Shown: piece by piece, positions 49,783-57,895 of the stretch | Layout of the letters: every line of letters starts with the position of its first letter | Numbering within the stretch: the stretch's first letter is position 1 | Assembly: GCF_025655475.1 (NCBI RefSeq) | Contig: NZ_JAHTIK010000001.1 | Location: forward strand, 799,622 to 863,621 | Direction of reading: 5' to 3' | Source: Kitasatospora sp. DSM 101779 | GTDB taxonomy: Bacteria > Actinomycetota > Actinomycetes > Streptomycetales > Streptomycetaceae | Length of the DNA: 64,000 nt | Program-made: the position numbers and the translations under genes | Notes under the pieces: generated by a model | Database searches by the model: none | What the model was told of the DNA's origin: nothing | The model's input: the letters and a program-made list of their open reading frames with translations, nothing else

Positions 49783-50934
49783 ATGCCCGTCGAGTTCCTC
49801 GGCATCGCCGCCACCGGCGACGGCTCGGAGACCACGCCCCGCACCACCGCCGCGTTCGACCGCGACTACACGCTGCGGCTCGCCCGCGCCCACGAGGACA
49901 ACGGCTGGGACCGCGTCCTGTTCGCCTACGGCGCCGGCTCCCCGGAGCCAGCGGCGGCCGCCGCCTTCCTCGCCTCGAAGCTGGACCAGCTGCAGATCCT
50001 GTTGGCGCACCGGCCCAACGTCTCGTACCCGACGTTCGCGGCGAAGACCTTCGCGACCCTGGACCGGATCAGCGACGGCCGGCTCACCGTCCACTTCATC
50101 ACCGGCGGCAACGACCACGAGCAGCGCCGCGAGGGCGACTACCTCACCAAGGACGAGCGCTACGAGCGCACCCGCGAGTACATCGGCATCGTCAAGAAGG
50201 CCTGGACGTCCCACGAGCCGTTCGACCACGAGGGCGCCCACTACCGCTTCGAGGACTTCGTCTCCGACGTCTTCCCCGTGCAGCAGCCCCGGCCGGGCGT
50301 GTCCTTCGGCGGCTCCTCCGAGGCGGCGTACGCGGCCGGTGGCGCGGAGGCGGACGTCTACTGCCTGTGGGGCGAGCCGCTGGCCCGCACCGCCGAGCAG
50401 ATCGAGAAGGTCGAGCAGGCCGCCCGCGCAGCGGGCCGCGCCGACACCCCGCGGATCCAGGTCGCGTTCCGGCCGATCATCGCCGCCACCGAGGAACTCG
50501 CGTGGGAGAAGGCGCACCGGACGGTCGGCGCGATCAGGGACCGGCGGGCCGGCGGCGACCTGGTGCGGCGGCGTTCCGCGGAGGCCCCGGAGAACACCGG
50601 GTCGCAGCGGCTGATCGCCATCGCCGAGGCCGGCGAGCGCTACGACCGTGCGCTGTGGACGCCCACCGCGGCCGCGACCGGCGGCGCCGGCAACTCCAAC
50701 GCCCTGGTGGGTACCCCCGAGACGGTCGCCGAGGCACTGCTCGACTACTACGACCTGGGCGTGGACATCATCTCCGCCCGCGGCTACGACCACGTCGCCG
50801 ACGCGGTCGACTTCGGGCGGTACGTCATCCCGATCGTCCGGGAGGAGGTCGCGAAGCGGGACGCCGCGAAGGCCGCCGCCCTGGCCGCGGCGAAGGAGCG
50901 CGACCGGCAGCAGCTGATCGCGGTCCAGGCGTGA
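49783..50934 (+). CDS. Flavin-dependent monooxygenase, SsuD/LLM class
   Basis: A 383-residue luciferase-like monooxygenase. Features are HEDNGWDRVLFAYGAG, LLAHRPNVSYPTFAAKTFATLDRISDGRLTVHFITGG, and REGDYLTKDERYERTREYIGIVKKAW, all typical of SsuD-like alkanesulfonate or thioether monooxygenases. It uses FMNH2 from a separate reductase and O2. It leads an operon with a GNAT, two binding proteins, a permease and an ATPase. By analogy with the Bacillus ytm operon (CmoJ/YtnJ), an S-substituted cysteine or its N-acetyl form is a plausible substrate. Confidence 0.9.
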   Translation: MPVEFLGIAATGDGSETTPRTTAAFDRDYTLRLARAHEDNGWDRVLFAYGAGSPEPAAAAAFLASKLDQLQILLAHRPNVSYPTFAAKTFATLDRISDGRLTVHFITGGNDHEQRREGDYLTKDERYERTREYIGIVKKAWTSHEPFDHEGAHYRFEDFVSDVFPVQQPRPGVSFGGSSEAAYAAGGAEADVYCLWGEPLARTAEQIEKVEQAARAAGRADTPRIQVAFRPIIAATEELAWEKAHRTVGAIRDRRAGGDLVRRRSAEAPENTGSQRLIAIAEAGERYDRALWTPTAAATGGAGNSNALVGTPETVAEALLDYYDLGVDIISARGYDHVADAVDFGRYVIPIVREEVAKRDAAKAAALAAAKERDRQQLIAVQA

Positions 50935-51452
50935 GCACCACCGTCGAGATCCGGGCCGCCCGGCTGGACGAACCGGTCGCCGAGCCGCTGGTGCGCGAGC
51001 TCACCCACGAGTACGTCAGCCGCTACGGACCGGGCGGCCACGAGGAGATGGCGCGCTACCCGGTCGAGGAGTTCGCCCCGCCGGGCGGCCTGCTGCTGCT
51101 CCTGCTGGAGCAGGGCGCACCGGTCGCCGGCGGTGCCTACCGGCGCCACGGTGATCCCGGCACCGCCGAGGTGAAACGGATGTGGACGCACTCCGCGCAC
51201 CGGCGCCGGGGCCTGGCCCGGCGGGTCCTCGCCGAACTGGAGCGGGCCGCGGCGGCGGAGGGCTACCGGCGGTTCTTCCTCACCACCGGCTCCCGCCAGC
51301 CCGAGGCCCGGCAGCTCTACCTCGCGGCCGGCTACACACCGCTGTTCGACCTGGACGCGCCCCCGGGCGCCCTGCACCCGCTGCCCTTCGAGAAGGACCT
51401 GACGGACCGCCGCCCGGCGGCCCCCGAACCGAGAGAGGCCCCCGAACCGTGA
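50931..51452 (+). CDS. GNAT N-acetyltransferase
   Basis: A 173-residue acetyltransferase. The acetyl-CoA site is RMWTHSAHRRRGLARRVLAELERAA, followed by FFLTTGSRQPEARQLYLAAGYTPL. Its GTG overlaps the monooxygenase stop and its own stop overlaps the next start (GTGA at both ends), so it is embedded in the operon. In the analogous Bacillus operon a GNAT (SnaA/YtmI) N-acetylates S-alkyl cysteines before oxidation; the same role is inferred here. Confidence 0.88.
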   Translation: MSTTVEIRAARLDEPVAEPLVRELTHEYVSRYGPGGHEEMARYPVEEFAPPGGLLLLLLEQGAPVAGGAYRRHGDPGTAEVKRMWTHSAHRRRGLARRVLAELERAAAAEGYRRFFLTTGSRQPEARQLYLAAGYTPLFDLDAPPGALHPLPFEKDLTDRRPAAPEPREAPEP

Positions 51453-52381
51453 GCCGCACACCCGCCGCCGTCGCAGCCGCCGCCGCCGTATTCCTCCTGG
51501 CCGGCTGCGGCGCGGACCCGGTACCGGCCGGGCCCGCGGCCGGAGCCTCCGCGGTCGAGGCCGCCTCCCACGACGTGGTGTCCGGCGTGCGGAAGGTCGA
51601 CGCGATCGCCGCACTGCTGCCCGAGGAGGTACGGAAGTCCGGCACGATCCGGCTCGGCGGCGCCGTCGGCGCCCCGCCGAGCGCCTTCTACCCGGATCCG
51701 GCGAAGAAGACCCCGGCCGGGCTGGACGTCGACGTCGCCGACGCCGTCGCCAAGGTCCTCGGCCTCGCCGTACAGCGCGAGGACGCCGCCTTCGAGACCA
51801 TCCTGCCCGCCCTCGGCAGCGGCAAGTACGACGTCGGCACCGGCAACTTCGGCGTCACCACCGCCCGGCTGAGGACCATCGACTTCGTCACGTACATCGA
51901 CGACGGCCAGGGCTTCGCCGTCCGCAAGGACGACACCAGGTTGCAGCAGGTCACCGACCTCGTCCAGCTCTGCGGCCTCACCATCGGCACCGGCGCCGGC
52001 ACCACCTTCGAGACCACGCTCAACGCCAGGAAGGACGTCTGCGCCGCGGCCGGCCGCAAGCCCTACGAGGTCAGGGCGTTCTCCGACAGCGGCGCCGTCC
52101 TGACCGGGCTGCAGCAGGGCCGGATCGACGTGGTGATGTCCACCATCAACGGGCTGCGCCACCAGGCCGCCCAGCCCGCCGCAGGCACCCGCTTCCTCGG
52201 CGAGTTCCACCGTCTCGACGTCGGCTTCGCGTTCAAGAAGGGCTCGCCGCTCACCCCTGCCTTCCAGGCCGCCGTCAACCAGTTGATCAAGGACGGCACG
52301 TACGCACGCATCCTGCAGAAGTGGGGCACCGGGGACTCCGCGGTCACCGCCTCGCAGATCAGCCCGCCCGAGCACCCGTGA
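51449..52381 (+). CDS. ABC transporter substrate-binding lipoprotein (copy 1)
   Basis: A 310-residue SBP of the amino-acid family. The signal peptide ends in the lipobox LLAGC. The mature part has LPEEVRKSGTIRLGGAVGAPPSAFYPD, GLDVDVADAVAKVLGL, and an ILQKWGTGDSAV end typical of cystine/glutamine-type SBPs. It shares the VDAIAALLPEEVR motif with the second SBP of the cluster. It binds substrate outside the membrane and delivers it to the permease encoded downstream. Confidence 0.93.
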   Translation: MSRTPAAVAAAAAVFLLAGCGADPVPAGPAAGASAVEAASHDVVSGVRKVDAIAALLPEEVRKSGTIRLGGAVGAPPSAFYPDPAKKTPAGLDVDVADAVAKVLGLAVQREDAAFETILPALGSGKYDVGTGNFGVTTARLRTIDFVTYIDDGQGFAVRKDDTRLQQVTDLVQLCGLTIGTGAGTTFETTLNARKDVCAAAGRKPYEVRAFSDSGAVLTGLQQGRIDVVMSTINGLRHQAAQPAAGTRFLGEFHRLDVGFAFKKGSPLTPAFQAAVNQLIKDGTYARILQKWGTGDSAVTASQISPPEHP

Positions 52382-52412
52382 TCCCGTGTCCGCCCCGCAG
52401 AGGAGTCCCGCC

Positions 52413-53381
52413 ATGACCACCACCGCGCCCGCGCAGACCGCCGGGCCGAGAACCGGGCCGCCCGGCGACGCCGGCCTCCCGGTCGTCCCCGCCCGCCACC
52501 CGTGGCGCTGGGCGGCCGGCGCCGCCGCCCTCGTCCTGGTCGCGCAGTTCCTGCACGGCCTCGCCACCAACCCGGGCTGGGACTGGCCCACCTTCCGGGT
52601 CTACTTCGCCACCGGCACGATCCTCCAGGCCGTCGGCACCACCCTCCGGCTCACCTTCTGGGCCACCCTGCTGGGCTTCGCGCTCGGCGCGGTGGTGGCC
52701 GCGCTGCGGCTCTCCCGCAGCGCGATCCTGCAGACCATCGGCTGGACGTACGTCTGGGCGTTCCGCTCGATCCCGCTCATCGTCCAGCTGGTCTTCTGGT
52801 TCAACCTCTCCTACCTGTACCGGCGGTTCGGCCTCGGCGTCCCCTTCGGGCCGGTTCTTTGGGAGTTCGACACCGTGCACGTGCTCGGCGCGTTCGGCGC
52901 CGCCGTCCTCGGGCTCGCCCTGCACCAGGCCGCCTACGCCGCGGAGATCATCCGTGCCGGGGTGATCGCCGTCGACACCGGTCAGCTGGAGGCCGCCGCG
53001 GCCCTCGGCATCCCCCGGCTGCGGCAGGCCCGGCGGATCGTCCTGCCGCAGGCCATGCGCGGCATCCTGCCGAACGCCGCCAACGAGATCGTCTCGCTGT
53101 TCAAGGCCACCTCGGTGGTCTACGTGATGGCGATCGGCGAACTCTTCTACCAGGTCCAGGTGGTCTACGGCCGCACCGGCCGGGTCGTCCCGCTGCTCAT
53201 GGTCGCCACCGCCTGGTACGTGCTGCTCACCACCCTGCTGTCGATCGGCCAGTTCTGGGTCGAGCGGCACTTCGCCCGCGGCGCCGACCGCACCCCGCCG
53301 CCCGGGCCGCTACGCCGGGCCCGGGACCTCGTCCGCCGGATCACCGACGACCGGCTCAGCCCCTCGGGAGGCCCGCGATGA
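52413..53381 (+). CDS. Amino-acid-type ABC transporter permease (copy 2)
   Basis: A 322-residue permease of the HisM family with an N-terminal extension and five or six helices. The EAA loop is [49 protein letters not shown]. Paralogous to the divergent permease at 48270. AGGAGTCCCGCC immediately precedes ATG 52413; the same 12 bases precede the second SBP gene. Its stop overlaps the ATPase start (ATGA). Confidence 0.93.
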   Translation: MTTTAPAQTAGPRTGPPGDAGLPVVPARHPWRWAAGAAALVLVAQFLHGLATNPGWDWPTFRVYFATGTILQAVGTTLRLTFWATLLGFALGAVVAALRLSRSAILQTIGWTYVWAFRSIPLIVQLVFWFNLSYLYRRFGLGVPFGPVLWEFDTVHVLGAFGAAVLGLALHQAAYAAEIIRAGVIAVDTGQLEAAAALGIPRLRQARRIVLPQAMRGILPNAANEIVSLFKATSVVYVMAIGELFYQVQVVYGRTGRVVPLLMVATAWYVLLTTLLSIGQFWVERHFARGADRTPPPGPLRRARDLVRRITDDRLSPSGGPR

Positions 53382-54145
53382 CCGCGACCGCCATGGTGGA
53401 CGTCCGTGGCGTCCACAAGAGCTTCGGCCGGCTGGAGGTGCTGCGCGGCGTCGACCTGCAGGCCGCCCCCGGCTCGGTCACCGTCGTGCTCGGCCCGTCC
53501 GGCTCCGGCAAGTCCACCCTGCTGCGGGCGATCAACCACCTGGAGAAGCTGGACCGCGGCACCGTATCCGTCGACGGCGAACTCATCGGCTACCGCCGCT
53601 CCGGCGGCCGGCTGTACGAGCTCAAGGAGCGCGAGGTGCTGCGCCAGCGCACCCGGCTCGGCTTCGTCTTCCAGAACTTCAACCTCTTCCCGCACCTCAC
53701 CGTGCTGGAGAACCTGACCGAGGCGCCGGTGAGCGCCCTCGGCAAGTCCAGGGCCGAGGCCCGGGCCACCGCCCTGGAGCTGCTCGCCCGGGTCGGGCTC
53801 GCGGACAAGGCCGAGGAGTACCCGCGCCGGCTCTCCGGCGGCCAGCAGCAGCGGGTCGCGATCGCCCGGGCGCTCGCCCTGGAGCCCAAGGTGCTGCTCT
53901 TCGACGAGCCCACCTCGGCGCTCGACCCCGAACTGGTCGGCGAGGTGCTGGACGTGATCCGGGACCTCGCCGCGGCCGGCACCACCATGATCGTCGTCAC
54001 CCACGAGATCGGCTTCGCCCGCGAGGTCGCCGACACCGTCGTCTTCATGGACGGCGGCGTGGTCGTCGAACAGGGCCCGCCGGAGGCCGTCCTCGACCAC
54101 CCGCAGCACGAACGCACCCGCGCCTTCCTCTCCAAGGTCCTCTGA
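53378..54145 (+). CDS. Amino-acid-type ABC transporter ATPase
   Basis: A 255-residue ABC subunit. Walker [10 protein letters not shown] is at 39-47, the Q-loop is in [13 protein letters not shown], the signature is LSGGQQQR, Walker [14 protein letters not shown], and the switch His VVTHEIGFA. Closest in pattern to GlnQ/TcyN. It is the only ATPase in the cluster, so it probably serves both permeases. Confidence 0.95.
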   Translation: MTATAMVDVRGVHKSFGRLEVLRGVDLQAAPGSVTVVLGPSGSGKSTLLRAINHLEKLDRGTVSVDGELIGYRRSGGRLYELKEREVLRQRTRLGFVFQNFNLFPHLTVLENLTEAPVSALGKSRAEARATALELLARVGLADKAEEYPRRLSGGQQQRVAIARALALEPKVLLFDEPTSALDPELVGEVLDVIRDLAAAGTTMIVVTHEIGFAREVADTVVFMDGGVVVEQGPPEAVLDHPQHERTRAFLSKVL

Positions 54146-54178
54146 CGTTCCCTCCGAACACCGCACAGGAGTCCCGCC

Positions 54179-55156
54179 GTGTCCCTCCCCCGCCGTGCCC
54201 TCGCCGCCGCTGCCGCCGCCCTCCTCCTCACCGCCTGCGGCTCCGCCTCCACCGGCGCGTCCGCCGACCTCGCGGGAGCGAAGTCCGGCACCGCCCCCAA
54301 CGGCGTCACGATCAACCTGACCCCGAACCAGCACCGCGTCACCACACCCAAGGTGGACGCGATCGCCGCCCTCGTCCCGGCGGAGATCCGCCGAAGAGGC
54401 ACCCTCCAGGTGGTCGACTCCCTGGGCACCGTCCCGCCGCTCGACTTCCACGCCACCGACGACCGGACGATCATCGGCGCCGAACCGGACCTCGCGCACC
54501 TGATCGGCAACGTCCTCGGGCTGGAGGTCGAACTCAACCCGGTCTCCTGGGAGAACGTCTTCGTCGGCCTCGACAGCGGCAAGTACGACCTCGGTATCAC
54601 CAACATCACGGTCACCGAGGCCCGCAAGGAGAAGTACGACTTCGCCACCTACCGGCTGGACATCCTCGGCTTCGAGGCGAAGAAGGGCGGCAGCTGGCGC
54701 GTCACCGGACCGAAGGACGTCGCCGGGCACACCATCGGCACCTCCTCCGGCACCAACCAGGAGAAGCTGCTCATCGCCTGGAACGAGCAGAACGTCCGCG
54801 CGGGCCTCAAGCCGGTCGACATCAAGTACTACCAGAACTCCTCCGACTACTACCTGGCGCTCTCCTCGGGCCGGATCGACGCCTGGCTCGGACCCAACCC
54901 GACCGAGGCCTTCCACGCCGCGCAGACCGGCGAGACCGAGGTGATCGGCACGTACTCCGGCGGCGGCGCCGACGTCCTCGGCAAGATCGCCGCCACCACC
55001 AGGAAGGACAACGGGCTGGTCAAGGCGGTGAACGCGGCCATCAACGAAATCATCCGGAACGGCACCTACGGACAGGTCCTCAAGCGCTGGGGCCTGGACG
55101 GCGAGGCCGTGCGGACCTCCGAGATCAACCCGCCCGGCCTGCCCAAAACCGGCTGA
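54179..55156 (+). CDS. ABC transporter substrate-binding lipoprotein (copy 2)
   Basis: A 325-residue SBP with lipobox LLTAC. VDAIAALVPAEIRRRGTLQVVDSLGTVPPLDF and GKYDLGITNITVTEARKEKYDFATY are family blocks, and the end VLKRWGLDGEAV resembles the first SBP. Two SBPs, two permeases and one ATPase reproduce the TcyJKLMN arrangement of Bacillus cystine/S-substituted cysteine importers. AGGAG lies 7 nt before GTG 54179. A GC-rich hairpin follows the stop. Confidence 0.93.
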   Translation: MSLPRRALAAAAAALLLTACGSASTGASADLAGAKSGTAPNGVTINLTPNQHRVTTPKVDAIAALVPAEIRRRGTLQVVDSLGTVPPLDFHATDDRTIIGAEPDLAHLIGNVLGLEVELNPVSWENVFVGLDSGKYDLGITNITVTEARKEKYDFATYRLDILGFEAKKGGSWRVTGPKDVAGHTIGTSSGTNQEKLLIAWNEQNVRAGLKPVDIKYYQNSSDYYLALSSGRIDAWLGPNPTEAFHAAQTGETEVIGTYSGGGADVLGKIAATTRKDNGLVKAVNAAINEIIRNGTYGQVLKRWGLDGEAVRTSEINPPGLPKTG

Positions 55157-55161
55157 CAACG

Positions 55162-55192
55162 GCGGCCCGCCCCCGCCGGGGGGGGGGCGGGC
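55162..55192 (+). terminator. Terminator of the transport operon
   Basis: GGCCCGCCCC and the following G-run GGGGCGGGCC pair around a short loop just past the SBP stop. The nine-G run is unusual. Confidence 0.65.
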
Positions 55193-55246
55193 CGGTCTTC
55201 GGCATCCCCCTGTCAGGAATCGCCGGGCGGGGTTAGCCTGCTCGGC

Positions 55247-55834
55247 ATGGCACCTCGGCCCCTCGCGCCCGTCGTCCTGCACGGCCGGTACGTCCGGCTG
55301 GAGCCGCTGACCACGGCGCACGTACCCGACCTGCACCTCGCGGGCAGCCGCGACGACGGCCTGTGGCAGTGGCTCCCGGTGGTCACTCCCTACACCCTCG
55401 GCGAGATGCACATGCTGGTCGAACAGCGGCTCGCCCAGCAGTCGGCGGGGAACGCGGTGATGTTCGCGATCGTCCCGGCCGGCTCCACCCGGGCCGCCGG
55501 GTGGGTCGCGTTCACCGACATCGCGGTCGTCGACGAGCGCCTGGACATCGGATGGCACTGGGCCGCCCGGAACACCTGGGAGACCCCGATGACCGCCGAG
55601 ACCCACCTCCTCCTGCTCCGCCACGCCTTCGACGACCTGGGGTTCGGCCGCGTCCAGTGGCAGGTCGACCACCTCGACGTCCGCACCCAGCTCACCCTGT
55701 CCGGCCTCGGCGCCGTCCGCGAGGGTCCGCTGCGCCGCCACGCCCGGCGCTCGGACGGCACCTGGCGCGACACCCTCGTCTACGCCGTACTCGCCACGGA
55801 GTGGCGGGACGGCCTCGGCGCCGGCCTCCTCTGA
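55247..55834 (+). CDS. GNAT acetyltransferase (RimJ/RimL-like)
   Basis: A 195-residue acetyltransferase. GRYVRLEPLTTAHVPDL opens the fold, GWVAFTDIAVVDERLDIGWHW is the central sheet, and FDDLGFGRVQWQVDHLDVRTQLTLSGLGAVREGPLRRH closes it, as in proteins acting on N-termini or small amines. TAGCCT at 55233-55238 lies 8 nt before the ATG and there is no ribosome-binding site, so a leaderless transcript is likely. It is not part of the upstream operon, which has its own terminator. Confidence 0.9.
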   Translation: MAPRPLAPVVLHGRYVRLEPLTTAHVPDLHLAGSRDDGLWQWLPVVTPYTLGEMHMLVEQRLAQQSAGNAVMFAIVPAGSTRAAGWVAFTDIAVVDERLDIGWHWAARNTWETPMTAETHLLLLRHAFDDLGFGRVQWQVDHLDVRTQLTLSGLGAVREGPLRRHARRSDGTWRDTLVYAVLATEWRDGLGAGLL

Positions 55835-55913
55835 ACGCCACCCCGCGCCCCCGGGCGCAGGTCCCGGGGGCGCGGGGCGACGGCAGGTGCGGCCCGCACC
55901 GGGGATGTCCGGA

Positions 55914-56603
55914 TCAGGCCGGAGCCGCCCCCGGCTCGGGCGAGGCCACGGAGCCGACCGCGACGATCGCCCTGCTCTTGACGAGCCACGCGACACCGAA
56001 CGCGAACACCGACACCGCCTCGCCGACGTACGTCAGGGTGAGCGGGAGGTCCCACGCGAAGTGCAGCACACCGGCCGCGGCGATCAGCACGGTGCAGCCG
56101 ACGACGACCCAGCCGCACACCAGGTAGACCCAGTTGTGGATCCGGTGTCCCGGCTGACCCCGGCCGTCGCCGAACAGCCGCAGGCAGAAGAACGCGAGCA
56201 GGCCGAACAGCCCTGCGGCGCAACAGAGGTGGAGGATGCCGACGGTCGTCTGCACCTGGGTGGGATGCGGTGTGACGGACGTCGGCGGCAGCGTGGGGAA
56301 CAGGGCCACCAGGATCGCGAACACCCCGGCCAGTGAGCTCAGCCGGTCCTCGCGCCGGTCGTGGCGGTAGCAGATCAGGAAGACGCCGATGGCGCACAGA
56401 CTGCCGACGAAGACGTTGCGCATGTGCGTGTAGTAGGACGCGCTCATCGAGGCGAGCAGGGTGAGTCGCGCCGACGTGATGATGTTTCCGATCGGGAGGA
56501 CGATCGGCAGGAGGAACCCGATGACGCCGACGCCGAAGCGGAGGCGCTGCACGGTCTGCGGGTCCTGGTCCTGCGGGTCGAGTCCGGAGTCACGGTGGGT
56601 CAT
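55914..56603 (-). CDS. Multi-pass membrane protein
   Basis: A 229-residue protein with about seven hydrophobic segments. ASMSASYYTHMRNVFVGSLCAIGVFLICYRHDRREDRLSSLAGVFAILVALFPT is a pattern seen in DUF998-like or other unassigned actinobacterial membrane proteins. No catalytic motif was seen. GAGGGAG precedes ATG 56603. Function unknown. Confidence 0.8.
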   Translation of the reverse strand: MTHRDSGLDPQDQDPQTVQRLRFGVGVIGFLLPIVLPIGNIITSARLTLLASMSASYYTHMRNVFVGSLCAIGVFLICYRHDRREDRLSSLAGVFAILVALFPTLPPTSVTPHPTQVQTTVGILHLCCAAGLFGLLAFFCLRLFGDGRGQPGHRIHNWVYLVCGWVVVGCTVLIAAAGVLHFAWDLPLTLTYVGEAVSVFAFGVAWLVKSRAIVAVGSVASPEPGAAPA

Positions 56604-56763
56604 GAGACGCTCCCTCAGCCACCCGGAATGCTCAGTACCTCCCGATTTTCCCGCGCATCCTTACCTCGAAACCGGGCCGCGCACACGTCGAATTCCCGCC
56701 ATCCGTGCGACCGCCGGTCCGAGCCGTCCCGCGCGGCCGCACGCCCCCGCCGGCCCGGCGGGC

Positions 56764-57555
56764 TCAGAACGCGGAGTTGGCGAACCAGTGCGCCAGCAGG
56801 TCGCCGTCGCCCTCGTGCGCGACGGCGTCCGCGTCGAGGGAGAGGCGGCCGTACGCGAGCAGCAGGAGGTCGGCCGCGGCGCCCCGGACGGTCGCGTCCG
56901 CGGCGGCCGCTCCGTCGTCCGCGGGGTCGAGCCCGAAGCCGTCCGGCCGCAGGCGGACCAGCCAGCTCTCGTGCCCGTCGGTCGACCGGAACCGGATCGT
57001 GCGCCCGTCCGCGCGGAGGTCGGCCACCTTGGGGGCGAACAGGCCGGCGAAGGGGAGGTTCGTCAGGAACTCGTCCACGCCGTCGACGGCGAGCGCGCGG
57101 TCGATCTCCGGCCGCACCCCGAGGGCCAGCTCGGCGTCGACCCGGTGCACCAGGGTCTCGAAGAGCATCCGGCGCGCCCAGAACCGGGCGTGCTGGTCGG
57201 CGCCCCAGGCCCACATCGGGGTGTCCGGGGCGGTGGCCCGGAACGCGTCCGCCGCCACCGCCGCGCTCCCGGCCAGCCAGTCGGCCCACCCGTCGTCCCC
57301 GGCGGGCAGCTCGAGGTCGACGTCACGGCTGCGCGGCGGCTCCTGGATGCGCCCGTGCAGCAGCACCGAGAACCACCGGTGCACGCTGCCGGTGTGCCGG
57401 ACCAGGTCGGCCAGCGTCCAGCCGGGGCAGCTCGGCACCGGGGTCGCGAAGTCGGCGCCCTCGACCGCCGCCGCGAAGCGGGCGGTCTCCGCACCGACCG
57501 CCGCACGGTGGTCGATCGGAGCGTGCCCGAGGGCCCGGTCGCCGGAGATCGTCAT
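56764..57555 (-). CDS. Maleylpyruvate isomerase-family mycothiol-dependent enzyme
   Basis: A 263-residue DinB-superfamily protein. VPSCPGWTLADLVRHTGSVHRWF gives the first metal-binding His cluster, FWARRMLFETLVHRVDAELALG the second. The C-terminal MDMPI_C-like domain (WLVRLRPDGFGL) completes the actinobacterial mycothiol-dependent isomerase layout. The true substrate is unknown. Its promoter is easy to read: TTGACC (57665-57660), 17 nt, TACGGT (57642-57637), overlapped by a palindrome. Confidence 0.88.
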   Translation of the reverse strand: MTISGDRALGHAPIDHRAAVGAETARFAAAVEGADFATPVPSCPGWTLADLVRHTGSVHRWFSVLLHGRIQEPPRSRDVDLELPAGDDGWADWLAGSAAVAADAFRATAPDTPMWAWGADQHARFWARRMLFETLVHRVDAELALGVRPEIDRALAVDGVDEFLTNLPFAGLFAPKVADLRADGRTIRFRSTDGHESWLVRLRPDGFGLDPADDGAAAADATVRGAAADLLLLAYGRLSLDADAVAHEGDGDLLAHWFANSAF

Positions 57556-57636
57556 GGTGCTCGTGCCTCTCTGGTCGGAGCGGCGCTCCCGGGGGATCAC
57601 GGGCTTCCACGGATGCGGACCTTGCGCGCCGACTCG

Positions 57637-57674
57637 ACCGTAGACTCAATGGTTCATATGGTCAACCTTTGAGC
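57637..57674 (-). promoter_or_regulatory. Promoter with overlapping palindrome
   Basis: Leftward -35 TTGACC (57665-57660), 17-bp spacer, -10 TACGGT (57642-57637). The spacer and -35 carry an inverted repeat, GGTT-N9-AACC within CTCAA...TTGAG (57646-57674), centred near CATATG. This is a typical repressor site for the isomerase-family gene. Confidence 0.65.
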
Positions 57675-57895
57675 TCCCCATTCGATCCGTGTCCGACATC
57701 ACCCTCGTCGCCACGGCGACGACGATGGGCTCCCACTCCAGGTCGGAAGCCCGCGGCGCCCGCGCCCCGGGCCCGGTCCGAGTGCGGATCCGGCGGGTGA
57801 CCGGCTGCGGCTCGGAACGGTGCACCGGGGCGCGGGACGTCAGTGGGCGGTCGGCGGGACGTCGACGTGAGGTCGGCCGGGCGGCAACGGGAGGG
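57675..57895. other. Spacer between chitinase stop and isomerase-gene promoter
   Basis: About 220 bp with no gene. The chitinase ends at 57896. No clear terminator hairpin was identified. Confidence 0.4.
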
